NCBI GenBank assembly: GCA_002421405.1
Contig: DIJY01000120.1
Coordinates: 1-13,775 of the forward strand
DNA length: 13,775 nucleotides
Direction of reading: 5' to 3'
Source of the DNA: Caryophanales bacterium UBA5632
GTDB lineage: Bacteria; Bacillota_I; Bacilli_A; Izemoplasmatales; Hujiaoplasmataceae
Part shown: positions 1-7,269 of the stretch, piece by piece
How positions within the stretch are numbered: the first letter of the stretch is position 1
How the letters are laid out: each line of letters starts with the position of its first letter
Translations under genes and position numbers: made by a program
Notes under the pieces: generated by a model
Told to the model about the DNA's origin: nothing
The model's database searches: none
What the model saw: the letters and a program-made list of their open reading frames with translations, nothing else

Positions 1-50
1 CTATCGACTTTGGCAACGGCTTCTAAATATTTTTTTCCTTTTTTGGCCAT
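1..50 (-). CDS. rplA: 50S ribosomal protein L1, N-terminal 16 codons only (cut by window edge)
   Basis: The ATG at 48-50 on the minus strand opens a frame reading MAKKGKKYLEAVAKVD before the window ends. This is the typical L1 N-terminus (MAKKGKKY...). An AGGAGGA ribosome binding site at 61-67 sits 10 bases upstream. L1 binds the L1 stalk of 23S rRNA and helps release deacylated tRNA from the E site. In well-studied bacteria it also represses its own operon by binding mRNA. The gene follows rplK with a 77-base spacer that holds a hairpin overlapping the start of its Shine-Dalgarno sequence. Position after rplK and the opening residues make the call firm despite the short stretch. Confidence 0.93.
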   Translation of the reverse strand, partial: MAKKGKKYLEAVAKVD

Positions 51-65
51 GTTATTTTTTTCCTC

Positions 66-104
66 CTATATGTGGTGTTAGCGGAAATGTCCTCCCATAT
101 ATAG
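66..104 (-). promoter_or_regulatory. Candidate L1-binding mRNA hairpin in the rplK-rplA spacer
   Basis: On the minus strand, an outer stem CUAUAU/AUAUAG (99-104 with 66-71) is followed by an A-C mismatch and a UGG/CCA helix (95-97 with 73-75). Then come an asymmetric internal loop (GA on one side, GCUAACA on the other) and a GGA/UCC helix closed by a four-base loop (86-89). The hairpin's 3' arm includes the first two bases of the rplA Shine-Dalgarno sequence (61-67). The UGGGAGGA strand (90-97) and ACCACA strand (71-76) recur in the rplK leader hairpin at 571-613. Two short helices around an asymmetric loop is the known design of L1 binding sites on rRNA and mRNA. Assignment to L1 is inference; the structure and the repeat are seen directly. 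Confidence 0.65.
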
Positions 105-127
105 TTGTATAATCACAACTAGTATGC

Positions 128-553
128 TTAGTCGATTACGACAATTCCCATGTTTCTTGCTGAACCTTCAAGAATACGTGACGCTGCTTCAACGTCATTA
201 GCATTCAAATCTGGTAACTTAATAGCCGCAAGTTCGCGTAATTTAGCGCGAGTAATGGTCGCAACGGTTTCCTTTTTTGAGTTTGATGCGCCTTTTTGAA
301 TGTTGCACGCCTTTTTAAGTAGATCACTGGCGGGCGGGGTTTTGGTAATAAATGTGAATGTACGGTCGTCGAAAACTGTAATCACTACCGGAATGACACT
401 ACCAACATTTTCCTTTGTGCGGTCGTTGAATTGTACACAAAATTGTTGAATGTTGACACCTGCTTGTCCTAAAGCTGGTCCAATAGGTGGTGCTGGTGTT
501 GCTTTACCGCCTGGTATTTGGAGCTTTACGACTGTTTTGATTTCTCTAGCCAC
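128..553 (-). CDS. rplK: 50S ribosomal protein L11
   Basis: Ribosomal protein L11 binds the GTPase-associated region of 23S rRNA and works with elongation factors and, in many bacteria, RelA-type stringent factors. The N-terminal domain carries the proline-rich PGGKATPAPPIGPALGQAG segment (about residues 14-32) near the thiostrepton site. The rRNA-binding C-terminal domain ends in ARNMGIVVID. I place the start at GTG 551-553, which gives MAREIKTVVK and 141 residues, the usual family length. A GTG nine bases upstream lies inside the AAGGAGGTG ribosome binding site (560-568) and is not credible as a start. The gene has its own strong promoter (640-668) and a structured leader. It precedes rplA, and the two are separated from nusG by two ABC transporter genes, which is unusual. 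Confidence 0.97.
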   Translation of the reverse strand: MAREIKTVVKLQIPGGKATPAPPIGPALGQAGVNIQQFCVQFNDRTKENVGSVIPVVITVFDDRTFTFITKTPPASDLLKKACNIQKGASNSKKETVATITRAKLRELAAIKLPDLNANDVEAASRILEGSARNMGIVVID

Positions 554-570
554 GAAAAACACCTCCTTAA

Positions 571-613
571 TTTCGTGATGTGGTCAAAGGATTTATAAAT
601 CCTCCCAACGAAA
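571..613 (-). promoter_or_regulatory. Candidate L1-binding autoregulatory hairpin in the rplK leader
   Basis: In the minus-strand transcript, UUUCGU (608-613) pairs with ACGAAA (571-576). UGG (605-607) pairs with CCA (581-583). An internal loop of GA against UUUGA follows, and the apex is the self-complementary GGAUUUAUAAAUCC (589-602). The 3' edge ends two bases before the rplK Shine-Dalgarno run (561-568). UGGGAGGA, UCC and ACCACA recur in the same order in the hairpin before rplA. E. coli L1 represses the L11-L1 operon through a leader site resembling its 23S rRNA target. By analogy this would be the rplK copy. The role is inferred; the fold and shared motif are visible. Confidence 0.65.
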
Positions 614-615
614 TC

Positions 616-632
616 CATGTGCAGAGCACACG
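616..632 (-). other. Short 5'-end hairpin of the rplK transcript
   Basis: The minus strand reads CGUGUGC-UCU-GCACAUG, a seven-pair stem including one G-U wobble and a three-base loop. It lies at or within a base or two of the start site expected from the -10 box at 640-645. It may protect the 5' end of the mRNA. No more specific role can be read. Confidence 0.35.
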
Positions 633-639
633 CTGGATT

Positions 640-668
640 ATTATACAATAACTCAAAAATTTAGTCAA
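640..668 (-). promoter_or_regulatory. Vegetative (sigma-A type) promoter of rplK-rplA
   Basis: The minus strand has TTGACT (663-668), a 17-base spacer and a perfect TATAAT (640-645). This is the strongest promoter-like match in the window. The expected start is near 633, giving a leader of about 80 bases containing the candidate L1 site. Confidence 0.88.
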
Positions 669-691
669 GATTTATTTGCTGGAAAATGCGA

Positions 692-3097
692 CTAAATATC
701 AAACTTAGCATTGATTTCTGATGGGGTTTTTCTTAGTAATGTAAATATCGGTATCATACCAAAAATAATATTGATGAGATAAAGGCCGATAATGCCTGCT
801 AAGAAGAGTGTAATTGGGAAATAGAACACTTGAATGATTGCTCCGAAAGTGTCTTGAATCTTATAGACTACATAAGTCATAAAGAGATACCCAGTCAAAG
901 AACCAACGGTAGTGAATGCAATAATTTCTGAGAAGAATATTTTATAGATATCTTTTTTGGTAGCGCCGATTGATCGGTAGATACCGATTTCTTTGATTCT
1001 GCCGAGCATTGAAGAACGCATCATGAAGAAAATATAAACAATGATACCCCCAATGGTGACGAAGATAGAAGTTAAACGTCCCGATACTTGATCTCTCATA
1101 TTGGCTAAATATTCCGTTTTAGTCGTCTGATAAGCATCGATGGCGATGTATTCCAATTCGGTGATATCCTCAATGGCTTGCGATAGATTATCAGAATAGA
1201 AATACATTTTATTCGAATAGTTACCGTAACCACTTAGCATTTGATCTATAATGATTTCAAGCGAATCTTCATTCGTTAAAATTGGGTTGTAGAATTCGGT
1301 ACTGTTATATTTACCAACCACTTGAAGTAAAATATCGTTGAATACGATTGAGGATCCAACATCGATGGTGGAATCTGCGTGCATCAAGACCTGACCGGGC
1401 GCGGTCAATGCAACTCCAGATTGTATCGTGTAGTGACCTTCGGCTTCGCCTTGAGTCTCAAAATTCTTTTGTGTAAACGCCAAATAGTTTTCATTGGTCA
1501 CAACCATGATTGGCGATTCGGTTTCAACAATGCCGGTAATGGTCAATCTTCCGGAACCATAGTAACCCAATTGTTCGCCAATGATATCTTCGATTTCCGT
1601 GAGACCGATATCGGCAGCTTCTTTCGTCTCTAAGATTCTTTCAGCAATCCACATATCAATCGCAACAGTGGTATTGTCGGTTGGCAAAGTTCCGTGAACC
1701 AAACTAGATGCATCAATTTGAGAGATCGTCATTGGAAAGATTGAAGTGTACACTTGGGCACTTCTTTGTCCGCTTGCCTGATAGAAACGATCAATATAAA
1801 TTGTCATGTAAAGTGCAGAAGGATAAGGAACAACTTGATCTGCTTCGGTATCGTCAAGTATCTCTTTGATATCCTCAATCGTCATATTATCAGGAATTTC
1901 TACAGAAATCAAATTTCGACCCACCGTTAAGAAGTCCTTTTCATCAGCGCTAGTAAGGTTACCAAAACTTGCAAGGTTGAAAACAATCAAAGCAGAGATG
2001 ACAAAATAGATGAGTAAGAATAACTTACCAAAGAATTTTTTTCCCGTAAAGACTTTTCTAAAGCCAGCAACAATGGTATCGCGAAAACGGATGAAAGAAC
2101 GCCTTGCTTGATCTAATTTGATTTCTCCAAATTGGGTCAAATCAAACGAGGATTTTTGGATATCTTCGGTTTCGGGTTTCCGGTAATGATCATCAATTAG
2201 TCTCACTTCTGTGTCGGTGTTTAAATAGATAATTTTTGCTTTTGAATGCGCTTTAACATAAAAAGTATTGTTCGTATAAATGACTTGAATTTTGGGGTTT
2301 GATCCCGGATGCGATGCATAATAGTATTCAATCGGCAGCGGTGCTTCAGTGACTTCTTTTTCCAAATCTTTTAAATAGATATTACGATCATCAATATGTT
2401 CTAAAGTTCTGTTTCCTTCATTGATGTAATCATTGATGATTTCACCGTCACGAAGTTCTAAGACTCTGTCGGCGTAGAAGTCGACAAGTTCTTTCTCGTG
2501 AGTGACCAATATAACCAAACAAGTTTGACTAATTTTTTTAATCAATCCCATGATTTCAAAAGTATTGTTGGCATCTAGGTTGCCGGTTGGTTCATCGGCT
2601 AGAACCACTTTCGGATTTTTTGCAATGGCACGAGCAATCGCAACTCTTTGTTGTTGCCCGCCTGATAAAGCTTGAACATTCCGTCTTCTGAAGTTGTACA
2701 TGCCAACACTCTTAAGAACATAATTAATCCGCTCTTCAATTTCATCAGCTTTGTATAAACCCGCCATATTTAGTGCGATTTCAACGTTTTCATAAACGGT
2801 TTTATCGGTGATCAAATTATAGTTTTGGAAAATATAACCAATGTATTTATTGCGGATGATATCCCATTTTTCTGGGGAGTAATAACTAATTTTTGCCCCA
2901 TCAAAATCAATGGATCCACTACTGAATTTATCCAGTCCACCGATGACATTTAAAAGCGTCGTTTTACCGCAACCAGACGGACCGGTTAAAGCAACTAACC
3001 CTTTATCTGGAAAGTCAATTGAGGTATTGTTGATGACATGAATTTCGTTGGTTTTACCACGGTTAAAGTACTTGTTGAGACTCGTTAATTTAATCAT
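692..3097 (-). CDS. MacB-like ABC exporter: ATPase fused to FtsX-type permease (second gene of pair)
   Basis: An 801-residue polypeptide with a complete ABC ATPase followed by a permease. Visible motifs are Walker A GPSGCGKT (39-46), Q-loop Gln91, signature LSGGQQQ (144-150), Walker B VVLADEP (164-170) and switch His200. A linker of about 120 residues leads to a first membrane helix (about 357-377), a large outer domain (about 380-670), then three helices near 676-698, 727-748 and 764-786. The segment EIGIYRSIGATKKDI is typical of FtsX permeases. This is the MacB/type VII topology, in which the ATPase drives movement of the extracellular domain rather than simple channel transport. The start ATG has a GGGGGTGA binding site 11 bases upstream. 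It lies 11 bases after its partner at 3109-5352, with which it probably dimerises. Substrate unknown; peptide, lipid or lipoprotein handling are all possible. Confidence 0.9.
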   Translation of the reverse strand: MIKLTSLNKYFNRGKTNEIHVINNTSIDFPDKGLVALTGPSGCGKTTLLNVIGGLDKFSSGSIDFDGAKISYYSPEKWDIIRNKYIGYIFQNYNLITDKTVYENVEIALNMAGLYKADEIEERINYVLKSVGMYNFRRRNVQALSGGQQQRVAIARAIAKNPKVVLADEPTGNLDANNTFEIMGLIKKISQTCLVILVTHEKELVDFYADRVLELRDGEIINDYINEGNRTLEHIDDRNIYLKDLEKEVTEAPLPIEYYYASHPGSNPKIQVIYTNNTFYVKAHSKAKIIYLNTDTEVRLIDDHYRKPETEDIQKSSFDLTQFGEIKLDQARRSFIRFRDTIVAGFRKVFTGKKFFGKLFLLIYFVISALIVFNLASFGNLTSADEKDFLTVGRNLISVEIPDNMTIEDIKEILDDTEADQVVPYPSALYMTIYIDRFYQASGQRSAQVYTSIFPMTISQIDASSLVHGTLPTDNTTVAIDMWIAERILETKEAADIGLTEIEDIIGEQLGYYGSGRLTITGIVETESPIMVVTNENYLAFTQKNFETQGEAEGHYTIQSGVALTAPGQVLMHADSTIDVGSSIVFNDILLQVVGKYNSTEFYNPILTNEDSLEIIIDQMLSGYGNYSNKMYFYSDNLSQAIEDITELEYIAIDAYQTTKTEYLANMRDQVSGRLTSIFVTIGGIIVYIFFMMRSSMLGRIKEIGIYRSIGATKKDIYKIFFSEIIAFTTVGSLTGYLFMTYVVYKIQDTFGAIIQVFYFPITLFLAGIIGLYLINIIFGMIPIFTLLRKTPSEINAKFDI

Positions 3098-3108
3098 ATC
3101 ATCACCCC

Positions 3109-5352
3109 CTATTCAGCCTTTAGAGTTCTGTTAACAGACTCTTTAAAGACCTTGCGAACATACCTGCTTGAAATTGAGAAAGCCATGAATAAAGACATGC
3201 CAAGTAAAACAATGTAACTTGGAATTGTATAGAATTTCAAGATGGTTTGCAATACAGGAACCGTTGCATTTAAGATAATCATTGCAATTAAGACAATGAT
3301 ATATCCGACGACTGCTGTTTGGTAGTTTTCATAATAAATCATCTTTTTAATCGTTTGTTGATTTGCACCGATTGTTCTAAAGATGGCATAATCACGCATC
3401 TTCGTATTGATGATTGCTTTAAAGATAATATATGTAATTAAAATGGATGCCAACAAAGTGAAAAGAACTGTGATCGTTGCACCAAGAATCGACATCAAAG
3501 TAATTAATGCTGAAAACGGATCAGAGGATTGTGAGCGGTAAGGGTAAATCACTGAGTATTTGCTCGTGAGCCCGCTATTCACGGCTCGAATTCGTGAAAC
3601 TAATGTATCAACACCAATATCAGATTCGGAAAATAGGGTAACTTGATAATTTTCATCGGTGAAGAAACGATCATAAGTAGCTTGATTCATCTGAATAACT
3701 TGTTTGTATTCATAATTATTATCAAGTGGTTGATACCCAAACGTTAAATTATCAATGGTATATGATTGATAAATATCGATGATTTCAAACTTACCTGTCA
3801 CCACACAAGTTTCATCTAAATGATCGCATGGATAGGCATAATACGGTAGTAGAATTTTATTATTAGGCAGTGTATTGACCACCACAATCGTATAACTAGA
3901 TAGAAAGTTGTCCCAAATTTGAACATCTTCACCCGTATCCATTGTTAGGATGTTATTTGTAGTATAGTTAAAATAGGAAGCAAGAGCCATATTGCTTAAT
4001 ACCGCATCATCAAAGACAAAGTAAGCATTACTTTGATAGTTGATAGTCATATTGAGTTCTGCAGCGTCGACAATACCAACAATTGTGACACCGTCTTGAA
4101 GTACTTTCGGCACCGTATCATATTCGTTAGCTTTGAATTGAACATCTAAATAATCTTGATATTCGTTTGCCCTTGAAGCGTTAATCGCTAATAATACTTC
4201 TGTCGTCGATGTAGGCATTCTTCCTGAAATCAATTTGACATCTGCTGGAACCACACTCCTTGGCAGAGCTTTCATGGATATCCATGCCCCATAATCCCCA
4301 ACGGTGTAATTTTCCATCCAAAAGGATCTGTCAATTACATAATCCCTTTCAACCAAAGTCATCACATTTGGGAAAGCCAACAATTCATCGATGTCAGCTT
4401 GAGTCAATTCTGAATTGTCCGTCTTTTTGACAACTATTCGATTGATGGATGTATTGGTAAAGTAGTAATTTCCTAAGTTATCAAAGTCACGAAGGGAAGC
4501 ATTGAAAGATCCGTATGCCATCGCGATAAAGAAAACGAAGATTGAGAAAATTACGACCATCAAAATTGATTTCTTTGGAACCGATAATAGATTTCTAAAT
4601 GCAATTAACATCAATTCGGTCCAACGCATCTTCTTTGATCCTTCAGGAAGATTCGGAAGATTTTCTTTATTCGTTTGACGTACTTCGACATCCTCAACGA
4701 TTTCGCCGTCAAAAATACGAATCTTTCGGCTGGCGTAATCCTTGACTTGTTCATAATCATGGGTTACTAATATAACTAATTTATCTTTTGATATTTCTTT
4801 CAATAATTCAATAATTTGTTTTGCTGAATCGGTATCTAGATTTCCGGTAGGTTCGTCAGCGGCGATAATCGGACAATCTTTCGCTAGCGCTCTTGCGATA
4901 ACAACTCTTTGTTTTTGTCCGCCTGATAATTTGGTGGCTTTATGATGAAGATGTTTTTCTAGGCCGACACGTTTGATAATTTGTATGGCACGAGCACGAA
5001 TATCTTTTTTGGGGAACCCTGAAAGAATTAAGGGGGCTTCAACGTTTTGCAAAACCGTATAACTATCGATCAAGTTATAATTTTGGAAAACAAACGCAAT
5101 ATATTTCTTGCGATATTCTTCTAATTCAGCGGTACTAAAATAGGAAGTTTCTTCGCCATTTAGGTACATTTCGCCTTCTTCATAGGTATCAATACCACAG
5201 ATGACATTTAATAAGGTTGTCTTACCAGATCCTGATTCACCAACAATAGCGACAAACTCATTTGAATGTAATTCAAGATTGATTTTGCGAAGCCCGAGTG
5301 CAATCACATTATGAGAGCTGTAGTACTTTGAGACATTTACGAGTTTTAACAT
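3109..5352 (-). CDS. MacB-like ABC exporter: ATPase fused to FtsX-type permease (first gene of pair)
   Basis: A 747-residue protein with the same plan as its downstream neighbour but clearly diverged from it. The ATPase has Walker A GESGSGKT (38-45), Q-loop Gln90, signature LSGGQKQ (142-148), Walker B IIAADEP (162-168) and His198. A first membrane helix lies near 260-283. A large outer domain follows, and three C-terminal helices flank an FtsX-like MRDYAIFRTIGAN segment. The outer domain contains a close cysteine pair (CDHLDETC) that could form a disulphide. Both ATPase sites look intact, so a heterodimer with two active sites is plausible. The ATG follows an AAGAGGTGA binding site. The operon has its own promoter (5380-5407) and sits between nusG and rplK, where no gene is found in the common arrangement. 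Transported substrate cannot be told from sequence. Confidence 0.9.
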   Translation of the reverse strand: MLKLVNVSKYYSSHNVIALGLRKINLELHSNEFVAIVGESGSGKTTLLNVICGIDTYEEGEMYLNGEETSYFSTAELEEYRKKYIAFVFQNYNLIDSYTVLQNVEAPLILSGFPKKDIRARAIQIIKRVGLEKHLHHKATKLSGGQKQRVVIARALAKDCPIIAADEPTGNLDTDSAKQIIELLKEISKDKLVILVTHDYEQVKDYASRKIRIFDGEIVEDVEVRQTNKENLPNLPEGSKKMRWTELMLIAFRNLLSVPKKSILMVVIFSIFVFFIAMAYGSFNASLRDFDNLGNYYFTNTSINRIVVKKTDNSELTQADIDELLAFPNVMTLVERDYVIDRSFWMENYTVGDYGAWISMKALPRSVVPADVKLISGRMPTSTTEVLLAINASRANEYQDYLDVQFKANEYDTVPKVLQDGVTIVGIVDAAELNMTINYQSNAYFVFDDAVLSNMALASYFNYTTNNILTMDTGEDVQIWDNFLSSYTIVVVNTLPNNKILLPYYAYPCDHLDETCVVTGKFEIIDIYQSYTIDNLTFGYQPLDNNYEYKQVIQMNQATYDRFFTDENYQVTLFSESDIGVDTLVSRIRAVNSGLTSKYSVIYPYRSQSSDPFSALITLMSILGATITVLFTLLASILITYIIFKAIINTKMRDYAIFRTIGANQQTIKKMIYYENYQTAVVGYIIVLIAMIILNATVPVLQTILKFYTIPSYIVLLGMSLFMAFSISSRYVRKVFKESVNRTLKAE

Positions 5353-5379
5353 ATATTCACCTCTTAGTCAATTAGACCC

Positions 5380-5407
5380 ATTATAGCAAACCTTTGTGAT
5401 TTTTCAA
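5380..5407 (-). promoter_or_regulatory. Promoter of the ABC exporter operon
   Basis: The minus strand has TTGAAA (5402-5407), a 16-base spacer and TATAAT (5380-5385), 27 bases before the first ABC start. It begins right after the nusG terminator, so the exporter pair forms a separate transcription unit. Confidence 0.8.
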
Positions 5408-5436
5408 AGAAAAAAAGTCAGAAATTTCTGACTTTT
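5408..5436 (-). terminator. Intrinsic terminator of rpmG-secE-nusG
   Basis: The minus strand carries AAAAGUCAGAAA directly followed by UUUCUGACUUUU (5413-5436), a perfect inverted repeat. The transcript then runs on in U (UUUUUUUCUUU overall). The 5' arm overlaps the nusG stop codon TAA at 5435-5437. It isolates nusG from the downstream ABC genes. Confidence 0.88.
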
Positions 5437-5974
5437 AGATGATTTCAATATCTGCGAAATCGAGATCGATTGGTGTTTTTCTACCAAACATATCTACAAG
5501 AATCTTAACGATTCCTTTTTCGTCGTTGATGGCTTCAATGGTGCCGATTTGTCCAGAGAACGGACCGTTGGCAACCTTGATGCTTTGACCGATTTGGGCA
5601 TTGAGTTTTTGTACTGAAAGCATTCCACATTTTTTGAGGATGGGATTGATTTCTTCTGGAAGTAATGGAATTGGTTTCGTACCACCACCGCTGGAACCTA
5701 AGAAGCCGGTAACGCCAGGGGTGTTACGAACGACGAACCAAGAATCATCGGTAACAATCATTTCGATGAAGACATATCCTGGGAACATCTTGACCATTTT
5801 TTCTTTGGTCGAACCATCAGCTTTTTTCTCAGTTTTGAGCTCTTCAGGAATCATCACTTCGAAAATAAGAGTTTCCATTTGCATGGTTTCGATTCGGCGT
5901 TTGAGGTTTTCTTTAACTGAATTCTCAAATCCCGAATACGTTTGAACTATATACCATAAACGCTTGTTTTCCAT
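5435..5974 (-). CDS. nusG: Transcription termination/antitermination factor NusG
   Basis: NusG binds the RNA polymerase clamp through its NGN domain, while its KOW domain contacts ribosomal S10 or Rho. The protein shows WYIVQTYSGFENSVKENL at the N-terminus, FPGYVFIEM and SWFVVRNTPGVTGFLGS in the NGN domain, and a C-terminal KOW domain (about 128-160; VANGPFSGQIGTIEAIN then VKILVDMFGRKTPIDLDF). I favour ATG 5972-5974 (MENKRLWYIV, 179 residues), which matches the family's usual beginning. A TTG at 5984-5986 would add four residues, but it sits only two bases after the AAAAGG motif. From either start the gene follows the secE stop by fewer than 20 bases, which suggests translational coupling. 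Its stop codon lies inside the terminator hairpin. Confidence 0.96.
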   Translation of the reverse strand: MENKRLWYIVQTYSGFENSVKENLKRRIETMQMETLIFEVMIPEELKTEKKADGSTKEKMVKMFPGYVFIEMIVTDDSWFVVRNTPGVTGFLGSSGGGTKPIPLLPEEINPILKKCGMLSVQKLNAQIGQSIKVANGPFSGQIGTIEAINDEKGIVKILVDMFGRKTPIDLDFADIEII

Positions 5975-5992
5975 TTGCGCTGCCAATACCTT

Positions 5993-6505
5993 TTAACTAT
6001 AGATCCATTTGAAGAGCGGATCAAGGACAAAACCATAAAGCATAAATACAAGGATTAAGAAGATTAAGAAACCGAAAACTCTAGATGAATCTCTAGCAAG
6101 ATCTTTACCAGTCGGCCAAGATACTTTTCTCATTTCCGCGAAGGAAGGACGAAGTACTGGAATGGCGAGGTAAATAATAACGAGTGAACCAACAAGGATT
6201 AAGAACACACCGGTAAAAATACGTTTTAAGTCAGTTTCAAAGAAAAAATCGATAATACCGATATCTGAGTTCCCTAAAATAGCGGTTAAGTTAACTGTAC
6301 CAAATTTACCAGAAACGATGTAAACACCGTATAAAATTAATACGGGCGATAGAATCGCTAATAACCAGTTCTCAAAAGCATATTCTTTTCTGAGAATTTC
6401 CATGACCCGGCTATGTTTTTGATCGGGAGATAATTGGATTTTTTCTTTCTTCACTTTTGCTTTTTTAGCTTTTAATTCCTTAACTTCTTTATCTTTCAGA
6501 GCCAT
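5993..6505 (-). CDS. secE: Preprotein translocase subunit SecE, long three-helix form
   Basis: SecE clamps the SecY channel of the Sec translocon. The conserved core RPSFAEMRKVSWPTGKDLAR (119-138) followed by a C-terminal membrane helix (143-168) identifies it. The 170 residues greatly exceed the roughly 60 usual for single-helix Gram-positive SecE. Two extra hydrophobic segments are visible, WLLAILSPVLILYGVYIV (47-64) and IFTGVFLILVGSLVIIYLAI (96-115), after a Lys-rich N-terminus (residues 4-23). Three helices resemble the enterobacterial layout. The start ATG at 6503-6505 follows AGGAGGAG by five bases. A longer in-frame extension upstream would overlap rpmG and lacks support. It lies between rpmG and nusG, the normal place for secE. 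Confidence 0.94.
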   Translation of the reverse strand: MALKDKEVKELKAKKAKVKKEKIQLSPDQKHSRVMEILRKEYAFENWLLAILSPVLILYGVYIVSGKFGTVNLTAILGNSDIGIIDFFFETDLKRIFTGVFLILVGSLVIIYLAIPVLRPSFAEMRKVSWPTGKDLARDSSRVFGFLIFLILVFMLYGFVLDPLFKWIYS

Positions 6506-6516
6506 AATAACTCCTC

Positions 6517-6663
6517 CTATTTGCTTTCCTTGTGGATCGTATGCTTTTTGCACTTGTCACAATATTTATTCATTTCAAAACGTTCGGTTCTTCCCGTAGT
6601 CTTTTTTACTTCATAATTTCGGGATAAGCATTCTTGACAGATCAATACTGTCTTGTCTTTCAT
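6517..6663 (-). CDS. rpmG: 50S ribosomal protein L33 (zinc-binding type)
   Basis: A 48-residue L33 reading MKDKTVLICQECLSRNYEVK at its start and ending KYCDKCKKHTIHKESK. Four cysteines in two CxxC pairs (9/12 and 35/38) form the zinc site of the C+ version of this large-subunit protein. The chosen ATG (6661-6663) gives the normal family length. Reading further upstream would run into the promoter at 6689-6717. The binding site is weak (GAG nine bases before the ATG). The secE start is 11 bases after the rpmG stop, so rpmG-secE-nusG form one unit. Confidence 0.95.
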   Translation of the reverse strand: MKDKTVLICQECLSRNYEVKKTTGRTERFEMNKYCDKCKKHTIHKESK

Positions 6664-6688
6664 ATTTATCAACTCGCTTGCTTTATTA

Positions 6689-6717
6689 AATGTATCAAAA
6701 AAAGCTTCTTTTGTCAA
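6689..6717 (-). promoter_or_regulatory. Promoter of rpmG-secE-nusG
   Basis: The minus strand has a perfect TTGACA (6712-6717), a 17-base spacer and TACATT (6689-6694). It lies in the 59-base gap between sigH and rpmG, about 20 bases from the expected start to the rpmG ATG. The spacer is T-rich and contains AAGCTT within a weak AAAAG/CTTTT dyad. Confidence 0.7.
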
Positions 6718-6722
6718 CAAAA

Positions 6723-7265
6723 TCATGTGTCTAAATGCAATTTAATCTTTTTGCGAATCCGCTCAATCGCATTATAGACCGTCTTTGCGTCAATCGCTTC
6801 GATTTCTGCAATTTCTTTGACATTGTGATTTTGGATGAATCTTCTTTCAAATATCCTTTTTTCTAATTCTGATAAGACATGAATAACTGCCTTAATTTCA
6901 TCTTCTGAATAATATTCAGTTCTTGATTCGGCGACAGCGTCTCCATAGAGCATTGGTAACTTTTCAATGATGAATTTCATTTTTCTAGACTTAGTGCGAA
7001 TGGCACTAATCAAATGATGTTCTAAATTCATTTCAAAATAACGAGTAAAAGTTTTCGCTCTCGAATCGTCATATCTTAAAACGGAACGATATAAAACCAA
7101 TAACCCTTCTTGAAAATAATCATCGAAATCTTCTGTTAGGTTGAACTTAACAATCTTTTTCGCAATGAGATAACGGTACTTATCAATCATCAGTTGCAAC
7201 GCTTCTTCGTTGCCTTGTTTAATAAAATCGATGATTTCGTAGTCGTTATAGTTGCGAAAAATCAA
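6723..7265 (-). CDS. sigH: RNA polymerase sigma-70 family factor, SigH-like
   Basis: A 180-residue sigma factor with region 2 (about 25-91; DDYFQEGLLVLYRSVLRYDD resembles the core-binding and -10 recognition helices) and region 4 (about 121-176; ending in a helix-turn-helix around VKEIAEIEAIDAKTVYNAIE). There is no sigma-1 or full sigma-3 region, so it is an alternative factor. Its place after rlmB and before rpmG-secE-nusG is that of Bacillus sigH, which drives early sporulation and competence genes. The start is TTG 7263-7265, four bases after the rlmB TGA stop, with AAAGGA inside the end of rlmB as the likely binding site. No better internal start exists before region 2. The yacP gene normally found between rlmB and sigH is absent. 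The target promoters cannot be known from this window. Confidence 0.85.
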   Translation of the reverse strand: MIFRNYNDYEIIDFIKQGNEEALQLMIDKYRYLIAKKIVKFNLTEDFDDYFQEGLLVLYRSVLRYDDSRAKTFTRYFEMNLEHHLISAIRTKSRKMKFIIEKLPMLYGDAVAESRTEYYSEDEIKAVIHVLSELEKRIFERRFIQNHNVKEIAEIEAIDAKTVYNAIERIRKKIKLHLDT

Positions 7266-7269
7266 ATTA

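Noticed and set aside
655..697. Possible terminator after the second ABC gene: ATTTAGTC/GACTAAAT stem followed by U residues
   Set aside because: Only eight AT-rich pairs with a loop of about 23 bases, and the 3' arm overlaps the -35 box of the rplK promoter. Too weak to call as a terminator.
1379..1633. Plus-strand open frame of 84 codons inside the ABC exporter gene
   Set aside because: Antisense shadow of a well-supported coding region, with no recognisable product and no binding site. The other plus-strand frames (for example 5601-5945 and 8942-9256) were rejected on the same ground.
692..5352. ABC genes as a recent mobile insertion
   Set aside because: No transposase, terminal inverted repeats, target duplication or obvious change in base composition was seen. 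Only the position is unusual.
5975..5986. TTG start for nusG four codons upstream
   Set aside because: The only candidate binding site is two bases from it, too close. The internal ATG gives the standard NusG N-terminus. It cannot be fully excluded.
6506..6553. N-terminal extension of SecE reaching into rpmG
   Set aside because: It would overlap the end of rpmG, whereas AGGAGGAG sits five bases before the internal ATG and the gene begins naturally there.
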